Positions 19,800 to 28,708 are shown, counted from the first letter of the stretch. The stretch is DNA of 64,000 nt from Chthonobacter rhizosphaerae (GCF_013839525.1 NZ_JACDIS010000006.1:1-64000), one strand, 5' to 3'. Program-made: numbers and translations. Notes: generated by a model from the sequence alone, not told the origin.

Positions 19800-21434
19800 T
19801 CAACGGGCGGGCGGGGCGTAGGTCTCGGCGGTCACGCCCGCGTAGGTGCGCCGGCCGTCGGTCTGCAGACCCGCGGCGGCGAAGGCGGCTCGGACCGCGT
19901 TGGCGAAGCCGCCCTTGCAGAAGATCTCCGGGCGGATCGTGGTGATCCGATCGTAGCGGGCCGGGAGATCGGACAGGGAGAGCCGGGACCGGCCCCGTTC
20001 GGCGAGGACGCGGGCGATGGTGGCGTCCACGTCTGGACGGCGCTCGGCGACCGGCAGGCCGAACACCGCCAGCCAATCGTCCAGGGTGAACTGCCAGACG
20101 CCGCCGTCCGGGAAGAGCACGAGCACGTCGGCCTCGCGCACGTAGGTGCTGACGGTCGGGACCGAAAAGCTTTCGCAGAGGAGGATGGCGGACCGGGGCG
20201 TGTCCGGGCTCTCGGCCACGGCGGCGCGCCAGTTCTGCACCAGATGGCCGCCGAGGGAGGGGTCGGCGGGATCGCGGGTGAGATAGGCGACGGACGAGAC
20301 CGCCGAGGCGAGGAGCGCGGCGCCGGCGACGGCCGCCGCGACGGCGCGCCACCGGACGAGGGCGGCGACGGCGCCGACCGCGAGCGCGGCGCCGAACAGC
20401 ATCGGCAGGATCGTCCGCTCCATGTAGATGGGCTTGTAGACGAAGCCGAAGGCCCAGATCAGCAACGGGAAGACGATCAGGTGGAAGAGGACCGCCGTGG
20501 CGAGGCCGATGTTGCGGGAGAAGACGGTGACCGCGAGGCCGAGCACGATGGCGAGCGCGGCGGCGAGCGCGCCCAAGGCGCCGACGTCGTTGGGCAGCAC
20601 GGTGACGAGCGCCACCCAGGCGGCTTCCCGGATGCCGGCCTGAGGGAGCCAGTTGAAGTCGTCGGTGGTGGAGAGGATGACCCTCAGCCAGGGAATCCAG
20701 GCGGCGACGACCGGCAGGTTGAGGAGGATCAGCGCGACCCCGAGGCGGACGATCGTCCGGGGGCTGCGGACGAGTTCGGCGACGCCGACGGCGGCGTTGG
20801 CGAAGACCAGGTAGAAAACGCTCTGGTTGTGGGTGTAGAGCGCCGCCACGGCGCACCCGGCGTAGACCAGCGCCGGCGCGGCGAGGCGGCGGGCGGTCGG
20901 GCGAGCGGGCGCACGGATGGCGTCGGCGACGGCGAGGAGCGCCCCGAAGGCGCCGAGCATCAGGACGAGCAGGACCGTGTAGTTCCGGGCGTTGGCGGCG
21001 TAGACGAGGCTCGTGTACTCCAGCGCCAGGACGGCGGCGGTCACGAGGGCGCCGACCGGGCCGATCAGCCGGCGCGCGATGGCGTAGGCCACGCCCATCG
21101 CCGCCAGCGACGCGACGACCGACGGCAGCCGGACCGCCGCCTCGCCGTCGCCGAAGACCATGAACGCCTTGACGATCGTGTAGTGGAGCGCCGGGTGGAC
21201 GTCGAACGGCACGCTCCACAGATGGCCGAACGGCAGCTGGGCGATCGCCAGGGTGTAGCCCTCGTCGACCCAGAGCGAATCCGCCGAGATAGTCGCGAGG
21301 CGCAGGGCGGCGCCGACCGCCAGGATGAGCGCGAGAAGAACGGCCTCGGTGCGCGGCGCGACGGCGGCGGGCGCGCCGACGAGCGAGGGCACGCGGAGAG
21401 CGGGCGCTGTCGCGACCCAAGACTGCCGGTTCAC
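19800..21434 (-). CDS. GT39-type membrane glycosyltransferase
   Basis: GT-C fold enzyme of the ArnT/dolichyl-phosphate-mannose-protein mannosyltransferase type, which moves a sugar from a polyprenyl-phosphate carrier to an envelope acceptor on the outer side of the inner membrane. 544 aa with 10 or more TM helices; the first periplasmic loop has SADSLWVDEGYTLAIAQL, whose Asp/Glu pair is the expected catalytic site. A soluble C-terminal domain follows (from about 380). GTG start overlaps the GtrA stop (GTGA). With GtrA and GtrB it forms a Gtr-like three-gene module. Confidence 0.85.
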   Translation of the reverse strand: MNRQSWVATAPALRVPSLVGAPAAVAPRTEAVLLALILAVGAALRLATISADSLWVDEGYTLAIAQLPFGHLWSVPFDVHPALHYTIVKAFMVFGDGEAAVRLPSVVASLAAMGVAYAIARRLIGPVGALVTAAVLALEYTSLVYAANARNYTVLLVLMLGAFGALLAVADAIRAPARPTARRLAAPALVYAGCAVAALYTHNQSVFYLVFANAAVGVAELVRSPRTIVRLGVALILLNLPVVAAWIPWLRVILSTTDDFNWLPQAGIREAAWVALVTVLPNDVGALGALAAALAIVLGLAVTVFSRNIGLATAVLFHLIVFPLLIWAFGFVYKPIYMERTILPMLFGAALAVGAVAALVRWRAVAAAVAGAALLASAVSSVAYLTRDPADPSLGGHLVQNWRAAVAESPDTPRSAILLCESFSVPTVSTYVREADVLVLFPDGGVWQFTLDDWLAVFGLPVAERRPDVDATIARVLAERGRSRLSLSDLPARYDRITTIRPEIFCKGGFANAVRAAFAAAGLQTDGRRTYAGVTAETYAPPAR

Positions 21435-21868
21435 GCCTGCCTCCCGCGGAATGCCCAGAACTTGCTGGCGAGGTAGAGGAAGCCCGCGACGGCGACGATG
21501 ACCGCCGCCAGCGCTGGACGGTGCGGCAGGCCGGCCCCCTCCACGAGGAGGAGGACGCCGGTCTGGTTGAGGAGAAAGCCGGTGAGCGCGAGGGCCAGGA
21601 AGCGGCCGGCCGACTGGCCGGTGACGCTCGCCGCGCGGCCGTAGCGCCGGGCCGAGAATGTCAGGAAGGCGTGTCCGAGATAGCTGACGGGAAGCGCCGT
21701 CAGGAAGGCCACCATGTTGGCGAGCCAGGGCCGCAGGCCGGCCTCCTCGATGAGGAGGACGGCGGCGGCGAAGTGGACGACGGAGGCGGTGAGGCCGACC
21801 GCCGCGAAGGCGGCGACCTCCCAGAGGCGGCTGTCGATCCGCAGGCCGCGCAGGATGCCGACGGTCAT
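21431..21868 (-). CDS. GtrA family membrane protein
   Basis: 145 aa with four TM helices; GtrA/DPMS-type protein thought to flip or hand over polyprenyl-linked sugar. The segments FAAVGLTASVVHFAAAV and ANMVAFLTALPVSYLGHAFLTF are typical. ATG at 21868 overlaps the GtrB stop (ATGA), and its own stop overlaps the GT39 start, so the three genes are one transcription unit. Confidence 0.9.
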   Translation of the reverse strand: MTVGILRGLRIDSRLWEVAAFAAVGLTASVVHFAAAVLLIEEAGLRPWLANMVAFLTALPVSYLGHAFLTFSARRYGRAASVTGQSAGRFLALALTGFLLNQTGVLLLVEGAGLPHRPALAAVIVAVAGFLYLASKFWAFRGRQA

Positions 21869-22881
21869 GTTGGCTCGACGAGGCGGGTGGCGCCTGGCAC
21901 GGGGGCGTAGCCGGGGGCGCCGTCGAAGCCGTCGATCTCGTTGATGAGATAGATCGGGCGCCCCTTCACCTCGACGAAGATGCGGGACACGTACTCGCCG
22001 ATGACGCCGAGACTGATCATCACCATGCCGTTGAAGAAGAGGATGACGCTCATGGTGGAGGCGTAGCCCGGCACCTCGATGCCGGTGAGGAGCGTGCGGA
22101 CGACCAGGAAGACCATGAAGCCGACCGCGAGCACGCTGACCAGGAAACCGAAGTAGGACCAGACCTTCAGCGGGAAGGAGCTGAACGACACGATGCCGTC
22201 GAGCGCGAAGTTCCAGAGCTTCAGGTAGTTGAACTTGGTGGCGCCGGCCGCGCGGGGCTGGCGCACGTAGTCGATCGTGACCTGCCGGTAGCCGACCCAG
22301 GCGAACAGGCCCTTCATGAAGCGCGACCGCTCGGGCAGGCGCTTCAGAGCCTCCACGACCGTCCGGTCCATGAGGCGGAAATCGCCCACGTTGTTCGGCA
22401 TGGCCGGCTGGGCCATCCTGGCGAGGACATAGTAGAAGCCGGCGGACGTGGCGCGCTTCAGGGGGCTGTCCGAGGACCGATCGATCCGGCGGGCGAGCAC
22501 GACCTGGGCGCCGGCGCGCCAGGCGGCGACCATGTCGGCGAGGAGTTCGGGCGGGTCCTGCAGGTCCGCGTCGATGGGCACCACGGCCCGGCCGGTGGCG
22601 AGGTCGAGGCCGGCCGTGAGGGCGGCCTCCTTGCCGAAGTTGCGGGACAGATTGACGACCTTGATCCGCGGATTGCGCGAACGGTGGGCCAGCAGCCGTT
22701 CGAAGGTGCGATCCCGGCTGCCGTCGTTGACGCAAACGATCTCATAGTCAGGATCGAGATTCTCCAGGATCGGCTCGACCGTGTCGAAGAAGAGGTCGCA
22801 GTTCTCCTCTTCGTTGTACATGGGCACGATAAGCGAAATCTCGGGCGGCGACTTGTCCCGGCCAATGACCGACTGGAGCAT
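21865..22881 (-). CDS. GT2 polyprenyl-phosphate glycosyltransferase (GtrB/DPM1-like)
   Basis: Loads a sugar from a nucleotide donor onto undecaprenyl phosphate at the cytoplasmic face. 338 aa from the ATG at 22881, with AGGAGT 6 nt upstream. The GT-A domain opens ISLIVPMYNEEENCDLFFD, has NDGSRDRT and the DxD-type PIDADLQDPPELL; two TM helices follow at about 235-255 and 270-290. The long frame open 5' of the ATG reads through the divergent gene and is not real. Confidence 0.93.
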   Translation of the reverse strand: MLQSVIGRDKSPPEISLIVPMYNEEENCDLFFDTVEPILENLDPDYEIVCVNDGSRDRTFERLLAHRSRNPRIKVVNLSRNFGKEAALTAGLDLATGRAVVPIDADLQDPPELLADMVAAWRAGAQVVLARRIDRSSDSPLKRATSAGFYYVLARMAQPAMPNNVGDFRLMDRTVVEALKRLPERSRFMKGLFAWVGYRQVTIDYVRQPRAAGATKFNYLKLWNFALDGIVSFSSFPLKVWSYFGFLVSVLAVGFMVFLVVRTLLTGIEVPGYASTMSVILFFNGMVMISLGVIGEYVSRIFVEVKGRPIYLINEIDGFDGAPGYAPVPGATRLVEPT

Positions 22882-23205
22882 CGGACTCCTCCGGACGATG
22901 AAACGTGTCCCTCTGTCGAGGGGAGGCGAAAACGCGCGGTCCGACGCGGCGCATGTCCGACGCGGCGGCCGGCAGGCCGGAAATGAGGGTGGCCTGCGTT
23001 TTGAGTATGCTTGAACGTATATATCACATGGTTCCCGGCATATATTAGATGTTTGATGCAAGGTTAAGGACCGCGCTGGGCCCGCGCCGGACGGGTGGGG
23101 CCGGCCCGCTGGTTTTGCGGCGCACCCGATCGTGCTAGACGCAGCCCGGGAGCGGCGCCGACAAGGGCTTTTCGGCGGCCCCGAGCCCTTTCGGGAAGGA
23201 CTTCG

Positions 23206-24294
23206 ATGACGGAGCCTCGTGTTTCCATCGCCCTGGCGACCTACAACGGCGAGCGGTACCTGGCGGAGCAGCTGGCGAGCATCCGCGCCCAGACCCTGGC
23301 GCCTGCGGAGCTGGTGGTCGGCGACGACGGCTCCACGGACGGCACGATGGGCATCCTCGCCCGGTTCGCCGAGGACGCGCCGTTTCCGGTGCGGATCCTG
23401 CCGCCCGGCGGGCGGCTCGGCTATCGGCTGAACTTCATGCGCACGGCCGAGGCGTGCGCGGGCGACCTGGTCGCCTTCTGCGACCAGGACGACGTGTGGC
23501 TGCCGCGCAAGCTGGAGGCCTCGGCCGCCGCCTTCGCGGACCCGACCATCCTGGCGAGCGCCCACAACGTGTTCCTGATGACCGCCGAGGGCGACCGGAT
23601 GGGCCGCCTGAAGCCCCCGTTCGCCGACCGGACGGTGACCGAGCGGGACATGCCGCCGTTCAGCTTCTTCCCCGGCTTCACCATGACGATCCGGCGCGAC
23701 CTGGTGCTGTTCGAGGCCTTCTGGCGGATGAGCGACGACACCTTCAACGTGGGCGAACGGCTCGGCCACGACACCTGGTTCTTCTTCCTGGCGTCCGCGA
23801 TCGGGCGCATGCGCCTGATCGGCGAGGAGCTTGCGCTCTACCGGCAGCATCCGGCCAACGTGTCGGGCCAGAAGAGCGACCGCTCGCTCGGCTCCGACCT
23901 GGCCGCCAAGCTGAAGGACCGGACGGCGGAATACCGGCGGCGGGTGGAGCTCGCCCGCAACCGGGCGGACATCCTGGACGCCATCCTGGAGGCGGCGCGG
24001 TCCGGCCGGCGGCCGGAGATCGCCGAATTCCTAAAAAGCCACGGAGCGTCTTCAGACGGCATTGCCGAGTTGCGCGATAAATACATGACGCTGGAGGCGC
24101 GCTCGCGCCGGCGGGCCGAGATCTACGGCGAGCGCTCGCCGCTCGCCTTGGCCGGACGGCTCGGCCGGAGCGCACTTCTCGGCGACTACGGCGTGTCCGA
24201 CCCGTGGCGGCCGAGCCTGCTCGGGCTCGCGCGCGACGTGGTGACCGGCGTGGCCGGGGCGGTTTCGCCCCGACGGGTGAGCGAGGGGCGCTGA
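23206..24294 (+). CDS. GT2 glycosyltransferase
   Basis: 362 aa, cytoplasmic, probably adding a sugar to a cell-surface glycan (rhamnosyltransferase-like pattern). Seen: VSIALATYNGERYLAEQLASI at the start (nucleotide-binding strand), VGDDGSTDGT and AFCDQDDVWLP (metal-binding DxD), then RLGHDTWFFFLASA. ATG at 23206 with GGGAAGGA upstream. Divergent from the gtrBA module across 324 bp (22882-23205), which holds an AT-rich patch around 23010-23055 with two TATATAT/ATATATT tracts and no gene. Confidence 0.88.
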   Translation: MTEPRVSIALATYNGERYLAEQLASIRAQTLAPAELVVGDDGSTDGTMGILARFAEDAPFPVRILPPGGRLGYRLNFMRTAEACAGDLVAFCDQDDVWLPRKLEASAAAFADPTILASAHNVFLMTAEGDRMGRLKPPFADRTVTERDMPPFSFFPGFTMTIRRDLVLFEAFWRMSDDTFNVGERLGHDTWFFFLASAIGRMRLIGEELALYRQHPANVSGQKSDRSLGSDLAAKLKDRTAEYRRRVELARNRADILDAILEAARSGRRPEIAEFLKSHGASSDGIAELRDKYMTLEARSRRRAEIYGERSPLALAGRLGRSALLGDYGVSDPWRPSLLGLARDVVTGVAGAVSPRRVSEGR

Positions 24295-24341
24295 CCGCGG
24301 CCGCCGCCACGACCCGGCGGGGGACGGAGGACGGGCGGGAC

Positions 24342-24518
24342 ATGGAGCGCGACGAGGACCGGTATCGGGTCGCCCTGGAGACGATCCACTATTATGCCGA
24401 CCATCCGAAATGGGGGCCGGAACGGATCCGCGCCGTGGTGGCCGAGACGCTCGGCCCGGTGGAGCGCCCTCCCCTCGTGCGACGGCTCCTGTCCGCGCTG
24501 AGGCCGGCGATCCGCTGA
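24342..24518 (+). CDS. Small hypothetical protein, 58 aa
   Basis: A charged, probably helical protein (MERDEDRYRVALETIHYYAD at the start, PPLVRRLLSALRP at the end). ATG at 24342 with GGGCGGGA upstream. It lies 47 bp after the GT2 gene in the same direction and 100 bp before the nuclease gene. Function unknown; it could be an unrelated small protein or a partner of either neighbour. Confidence 0.5.
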   Translation: MERDEDRYRVALETIHYYADHPKWGPERIRAVVAETLGPVERPPLVRRLLSALRPAIR

Positions 24519-24547
24519 CGGGCGTCGCGCAGCGTTCGGCCGGCGGC

Positions 24548-24576
24548 TTGACAAGCGCACCCGATCTCTGACGTTT
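24548..24576 (+). promoter_or_regulatory. Putative promoter of the Mrr-like gene
   Basis: A perfect TTGACA at 24548-24553 is followed after 17 nt by ACGTTT, a weak -10. The nuclease start is at 24619 with CAGGAGG upstream. Confidence 0.4.
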
Positions 24577-24618
24577 TCTGCCTGTTCCGGTTTTGGTCCA
24601 TCAGGAGGGGCAGGCTCG

Positions 24619-25401
24619 ATGACGTGGGCTTTCGCGGCCGCAATTCTTTGCGCCGGACTGGCCTTCGAGGTGACGCGCGCCTACGCGGTGCTGGGGGTGC
24701 TCGCCATGGCGGGCGTCGGCGGGACCATCATGATCCGGACGGCCGTGTCGGTGGACCGGGGCCTGCGCGAGGCCCGGGACGCCGTGGAGGCTGCGGTCGA
24801 CACCCACCTGGAGACGCTCGCGCGCAGGCGCCTGAACCTCGTGACGCGCGACCACTACGGCGTGCTGACGGACGGCGGCTGGGACGCGGAGATCGACCAT
24901 TTCCTCGACAACGTGGTGGCGCCGGAGCTGGGGCCGGAAGGCCGGCGCGCGCTGTTCGGCAGGTCCCGCCGGGACGGCTACTGGCAGCGGCTGATCGAGG
25001 AGCCGGTGTTCGCCCGCGCCCGGGCCATCGACCGGCAACTCGCCTTCACCGAGACCCTGAGCCCGGCGGAGTTCGAGCGCTGGTGCGAGAAGATGCTCGC
25101 CAAGGCCGGCTGGCGGACCACCGCGACGGGCGCTTCCGGCGACCAGGGGGCCGACGTGCTGGCCGAGAAGAACGGCGTGGTGGCGGTGCTCCAGTGCAAG
25201 CTCTACGGCTCGCCGGTGGGCAACAAGGCGGTGCAGGAAGCCTTCTCGGCCCAGCGCCACTACCGCGCCGACCTTGCCGCCGTGGTGACGAACGCCGCCT
25301 ACACGCCGTCCGCGCGGGCGCTGGCGGAGTCGACCGGGGTGTTGCTGCTGCACCAGTCCGACATGGACCAGTTCGACGCGCTGGCGGCGGCGCGGGCGTG
25401 A
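24619..25401 (+). CDS. Membrane-anchored Mrr-type restriction endonuclease-like protein
   Basis: 260 aa. Residues about 3-40 form one or two membrane helices; the C-terminal half is a restriction-endonuclease (Mrr_cat) fold. It opens LSPAEFERWCEKMLAKAGW, then shows GASGDQGADV (catalytic Asp) and LQCKLYG (the Q-x-K motif), and ends with VVTNAAYTPSARALA. Such proteins cut or bind DNA, sometimes methylated, and membrane-tied forms occur in many genomes with unclear role (type IV restriction or quality control). It stands alone with its own promoter and has no methylase beside it. Confidence 0.88.
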   Translation: MTWAFAAAILCAGLAFEVTRAYAVLGVLAMAGVGGTIMIRTAVSVDRGLREARDAVEAAVDTHLETLARRRLNLVTRDHYGVLTDGGWDAEIDHFLDNVVAPELGPEGRRALFGRSRRDGYWQRLIEEPVFARARAIDRQLAFTETLSPAEFERWCEKMLAKAGWRTTATGASGDQGADVLAEKNGVVAVLQCKLYGSPVGNKAVQEAFSAQRHYRADLAAVVTNAAYTPSARALAESTGVLLLHQSDMDQFDALAAARA

Positions 25402-25435
25402 CGGTGGGGGCGAGGATGCCCGGGCGGCGGGCATG

Positions 25436-25465
25436 AAAAAGGCCGGCGCTTCGGGGGCGCCGGCC
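25436..25465 (-). terminator. Rho-independent terminator of the BI-1 gene
   Basis: GGCCGGCGC and its complement around a short loop, followed on the minus strand by five T, 36 bp past the BI-1 gene stop. Same design as the terminator at 4446. Confidence 0.85.
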
Positions 25466-25501
25466 GGAGTTTCTCGTGCTGTCAGGCTTGCGAGGCCGTG
25501 A

Positions 25502-26212
25502 TCACTCCTCGCGCTGGCCGAGCAGCGACAGGAGCATCTGGAACAGGTTGATGAAGTTCAGGTAGAGCGACAGGGCGCCGAAGACGGCGAGCTTCTGGTT
25601 GCTCTCCTCGCCGAAGCTCTCGGCGTACTGGGCCTTGATGTTCTGCGTGTCGTAGGCGGTGAGGCCGGTGAACACGATCACGCCGATCACCGAGACGGCG
25701 AACTGCAGGGCGTCGGACGCCAGGAAGATGTTCACCAGGCTGGCGATCACGATGCCGATGAGGCCCATGATCAGCAGCGAGCCGAACTGCGACAGGTCGC
25801 GCTTGGTGGTGTAGCCCCACAGCGCGGTGGCGCCGAACATGGCGGCGGTGATGAAGAACACCCGCACGATGCTCTGCCCGGTGAAGACCAGGAAGATGGA
25901 CGCCATGGAGAGGCCCATCACGGCGCAGAAGGCCCAGAACAGCAGCTGTGCGGTGCCGGCCGAGATGGCGTGGATGCGGAACGAGAAGAAGAACACGAAG
26001 GCGAGCGGCGCCAGCATCACCACCCACTTCAGCGGGGTGGAGAAGATGGGCACGTAGAGCGCCGGCGTGGTGCCGACCACGAAGGCGACGACGCCCGTGA
26101 TGACGAGGCCGAGGCCCATGTAGTTGAACACGCGCAGCATGTGCTGGCGCAGGCCCTCGTCGAAGGCGGCGCTGTCGACGCCGATGTGCGAGCGGTAGAT
26201 GGGAGTGGCCAT
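25502..26212 (-). CDS. Bax inhibitor-1/YccA family protein
   Basis: 236-aa inner-membrane protein of the BI-1 (TMBIM) family with seven TM helices; relatives act as pH-gated calcium leak channels or FtsH modulators. The family pattern is clear: HMLRVFNYMGLGLVITGVVA near the start, FTGLTAYDTQNIKAQYAESF near 185-205, ALSLYLNFINLFQMLLSLLG at the end. ATG at 26212 with AGGAAA upstream. Confidence 0.93.
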   Translation of the reverse strand: MATPIYRSHIGVDSAAFDEGLRQHMLRVFNYMGLGLVITGVVAFVVGTTPALYVPIFSTPLKWVVMLAPLAFVFFFSFRIHAISAGTAQLLFWAFCAVMGLSMASIFLVFTGQSIVRVFFITAAMFGATALWGYTTKRDLSQFGSLLIMGLIGIVIASLVNIFLASDALQFAVSVIGVIVFTGLTAYDTQNIKAQYAESFGEESNQKLAVFGALSLYLNFINLFQMLLSLLGQREE

Positions 26213-26241
26213 GAGTTTCCTCTGGTTGCGATGGTAAGCGG

Positions 26242-27003
26242 TCAGTACAGGCTGCCGGCCAGCCGCTCTGCGGCAAGCCGCAGCCGCGCGGGCTCCGTTT
26301 CGCCGGACAGCACGAACACGTCCTGGCCGACCTGCCAGTAGACGCTGTCGCCGTCCTCGGACGACATCGGCGTGGGGCGGACCACGTCGAAGCTGGGGGC
26401 GCGGGCGGCGAACAGCGAGACGCGGCCGGCGTCCTTTGCGTCGGCCATCAGTTCCACGCTGAAACCACCCGCGTAGGGGAATATCTGCACGTCTGCGACC
26501 CGCCAGTCCTTGGGCAGGGACGGCAGGGCCAGGCTGGTGGCGCGGCGCAGCTCGGCCGGATCGTAGACGTCCGACTTCGGCTGCGAGGCGAGCTCGGCCC
26601 GGGTGCGGGCGGTCTTCAGGGCGGCGAGCGCCCCGTCCACCACCGGCGGCACCGTGGCGGCGACGCTTTCGCGCACGCCGGCAAGACCGAACGCCGCGTG
26701 GGCGTACCAGCCGCCGGCGACGAGGAGAGCGGCCGCCGCGAGCCGGGCGAGCGGCAAGAGGCTTCGCCGGCGCTCCAGGCCGCGCTCCAGCACCCGCGCC
26801 GCCTCGGTGAGCCGCGGATCGGGGTTCAGGTCGGCGGCGGCGAGCCGGAGGGCGTCGCGGGCCGCGAGGTCGGCCATCACCCGGGCTGCGATGTCCGGAT
26901 GGGCGGCCAGGTGATCCTCCACCTCCACGCGCCGGGCCGGGTCGAGCTGGTCGTCCACATAGGCGTGGAGGTCGATGTCGGTGATCGCGTCAACGCGGGT
27001 CAT
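26242..27003 (-). CDS. Anti-sigma factor, membrane-anchored
   Basis: 253 aa. The N-terminal anti-sigma domain (LHAYVDDQLDPARRVEVEDH) has the ZAS-type helix pattern but lacks the HxxxCxxC zinc residues, so it is a zinc-free variant. One TM helix at about 82-105, then a periplasmic domain of some 145 aa. Its start overlaps the end of the ECF sigma gene by 14 bp, the usual layout for a sigma factor and its cognate inhibitor. The signal it senses is unknown. Confidence 0.85.
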   Translation of the reverse strand: MTRVDAITDIDLHAYVDDQLDPARRVEVEDHLAAHPDIAARVMADLAARDALRLAAADLNPDPRLTEAARVLERGLERRRSLLPLARLAAAALLVAGGWYAHAAFGLAGVRESVAATVPPVVDGALAALKTARTRAELASQPKSDVYDPAELRRATSLALPSLPKDWRVADVQIFPYAGGFSVELMADAKDAGRVSLFAARAPSFDVVRPTPMSSEDGDSVYWQVGQDVFVLSGETEPARLRLAAERLAGSLY

Positions 27004-27538
27004 CGTGTCCTCCGACGATCTTGAGATTGGGCCGCGGCGACGGCTCGGCCGCCCGGTCGGCCTCCAGGGCCCGGAGCGCGGCGCGCGCCCGGCCGATGCG
27101 GGACATGAGCGTGCCGACCGGCACGCCGAGCACGGCGGCGGCCTCCTGGTAGGGAAGGCCGTCCACGGCGACGAGGTGCAGCGCCTCGCGCTGGTCGTGC
27201 GGCAAGGCGTCGAACGCGCGGCGGATCTGAGACAGGCGCACCGCGGCGTCCTGGGCCGGTTCGGCGACCGTGCCGACCGCGTCGCGGCCGTAGTCGCCGT
27301 CGCGCGCGGCCTCCGCCTTGCGGCGGCGGACCCGATCGATGAACGTGTTGTGCAGGACCGAGAACAGCCACGGCTTCAGGCCGCGGCGGGTGTCGAACGA
27401 GCCGCGCCGCTCGTAGGCCCGGACGAGGGCGTCGTGGACGAGGTCGTCGGCCTCCGTGTCGTCGCGCGTCAGCGTACGCGCGAAGCGCCGGAGCGCCGCG
27501 AGGTGCTGGACCACGTCGAAGGAACGGTTCTGCGTCAT
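26990..27538 (-). CDS. ECF-family RNA polymerase sigma factor
   Basis: 182 aa. Region 2 (LRRFARTLTRDDTEADDLVHD, then LKPWLFSVLHNTFIDRVRRR) and region 4 (ALPHDQREALHLVAVDGLPY, then VGTLMSRIGRARAAL) are complete. ATG at 27538. Directly followed by its anti-sigma gene, and divergent from a receiver-like protein gene, a layout seen in stress-response loci of alphaproteobacteria; but no NepR/PhyR pair lies here, so it is not the general stress sigma itself. Confidence 0.92.
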   Translation of the reverse strand: MTQNRSFDVVQHLAALRRFARTLTRDDTEADDLVHDALVRAYERRGSFDTRRGLKPWLFSVLHNTFIDRVRRRKAEAARDGDYGRDAVGTVAEPAQDAAVRLSQIRRAFDALPHDQREALHLVAVDGLPYQEAAAVLGVPVGTLMSRIGRARAALRALEADRAAEPSPRPNLKIVGGHDDPR

Positions 27539-27633
27539 GCCCCATGTACGGAGCCGAACCGGCCCCGCATCCCTGGCCCGACCGGATTTTTTGTCGCAGC
27601 CGGCCGAAAACGCCAGTGCTGGCCGGTCAAGCT

Positions 27634-27658
27634 CGAACCAACCGGCCGAGCAGGCGTT
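27634..27658 (+). promoter_or_regulatory. Possible EcfG-type (GGAAC/CGTT) promoter
   Basis: CGAACC at 27634 and CGTT at 27655 are spaced like the general-stress promoter of alphaproteobacteria (GGAAC-N16/17-CGTT), with one mismatch. It would start RNA about 30 bp upstream of the receiver-like gene at 27698. Confidence 0.3.
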
Positions 27659-27697
27659 GGCGGATAGTTCACCGAGGGAATCGAGACGGAGGCCACC

Positions 27698-28075
27698 ATG
27701 GGACAGGCGATACCGCGACGGCAGATCCTCATCGTCGACCGGGACGAGGAAGCACGCCATCTGGCCGGTGCGCTTTTCGAGGAAAGCGACCTCGACCCGA
27801 TCGAATGCGACACCGCCGCGGACGCCCTGAGGCAGCTGGAAACGGTCGGCGACCAGGTGGTCGCCCTGTTCGTGGATCTGGACGACGCCGGACCGGCCTC
27901 GGCCAAGCTGTTCGAGACCGTGCGGGCGCGGTTCCCATGGGTGCGCGTGATCGCGACCGGCCGTCACGCCGGGCAGCAGACGCCCGCCGATGCCCGCTTC
28001 ATGCGCAAGCCCTGGCTGCCGCTCGACCTCCTGATAGCGGCGGAGACGACCGTGCCCCAGGGCCGGCCGCACTGA
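27698..28075 (+). CDS. Stand-alone receiver-domain protein
   Basis: 125 aa, a CheY-like fold without an output domain. Seen: ILIVDRDEEARHLAGALF (acidic pocket Asp/Glu), ALFVDLDDAGPAS (phospho-acceptor Asp at about residue 67), ATGRH (Thr/Ser position) and FMRKPWLPLDLL (conserved Lys). Divergent from the ECF sigma gene across 159 bp. It may be a single-domain response regulator of a phosphorelay; partner kinase not in the window. Confidence 0.8.
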   Translation: MGQAIPRRQILIVDRDEEARHLAGALFEESDLDPIECDTAADALRQLETVGDQVVALFVDLDDAGPASAKLFETVRARFPWVRVIATGRHAGQQTPADARFMRKPWLPLDLLIAAETTVPQGRPH

Positions 28076-28342
28076 CCGCACGGACGGGCGTCCGAGGCCC
28101 GCGTCGACGCGTCGAACGCTCCGGGCGGGCGCGGCGCGCGGGGCGGGCGTGTCGGCAAGGACACAGGAGCCCGATCCTGTATGTCGCATACGTCATGACG
28201 CGTATTCAGTTCGACGGCTCACCGGCATAGCGTTTGCAAGCGACCTCGTCGCCTGCACGCGCGCGGTTTCGCGCGCGGCTTCAACCGCCCTTCGGGGCGG
28301 GGCGGAAGGCGCCCACCGTTGTCTGTCGAGAATAGCCCGCCC

Positions 28343-28669
28343 ATGACGATTTCGATGCACCCCAGGATGCGCTCCCGGCTGGACCGGATCGAGCGGGAAC
28401 GAACCCTTGCGGCCGATCGCGCCTTTCTGACGTCGATCGACGAGGTCGAGACGCTGGCGACCACCATGGAGAGCCAGATCGGCCGCAGCCTGACCGAGGC
28501 GGTGCTGGACACCTGCCGCGTCCTCCGCCGGTCCATGGACACCCACGACCCGGACAGCCCGGCGGGCGCCATCATCCGCCGCTTCCTGCCGCTGCGTCTC
28601 GACGAGTTGCGCCTCGTGTGCCAGGAATCCGCCGTGATGCTGTCGGAGCGGCAACTGGCGGACGCCTGA
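28343..28669 (+). CDS. Hypothetical protein
   Basis: About 108 aa, soluble and helical (ERERTLAADRAFLTSIDEVE, IIRRFLPLRLDELRLVCQE), not recognised. ATG at 28343, or the ATG at 28355; no good ribosome site at either. The preceding 28076-28342 stretch holds no gene. Confidence 0.5.
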   Translation: MTISMHPRMRSRLDRIERERTLAADRAFLTSIDEVETLATTMESQIGRSLTEAVLDTCRVLRRSMDTHDPDSPAGAIIRRFLPLRLDELRLVCQESAVMLSERQLADA

Positions 28670-28708
28670 CCGCCGGCCGATCGGCCCGCGCGGGGGATCG
28701 GCCGGGAT

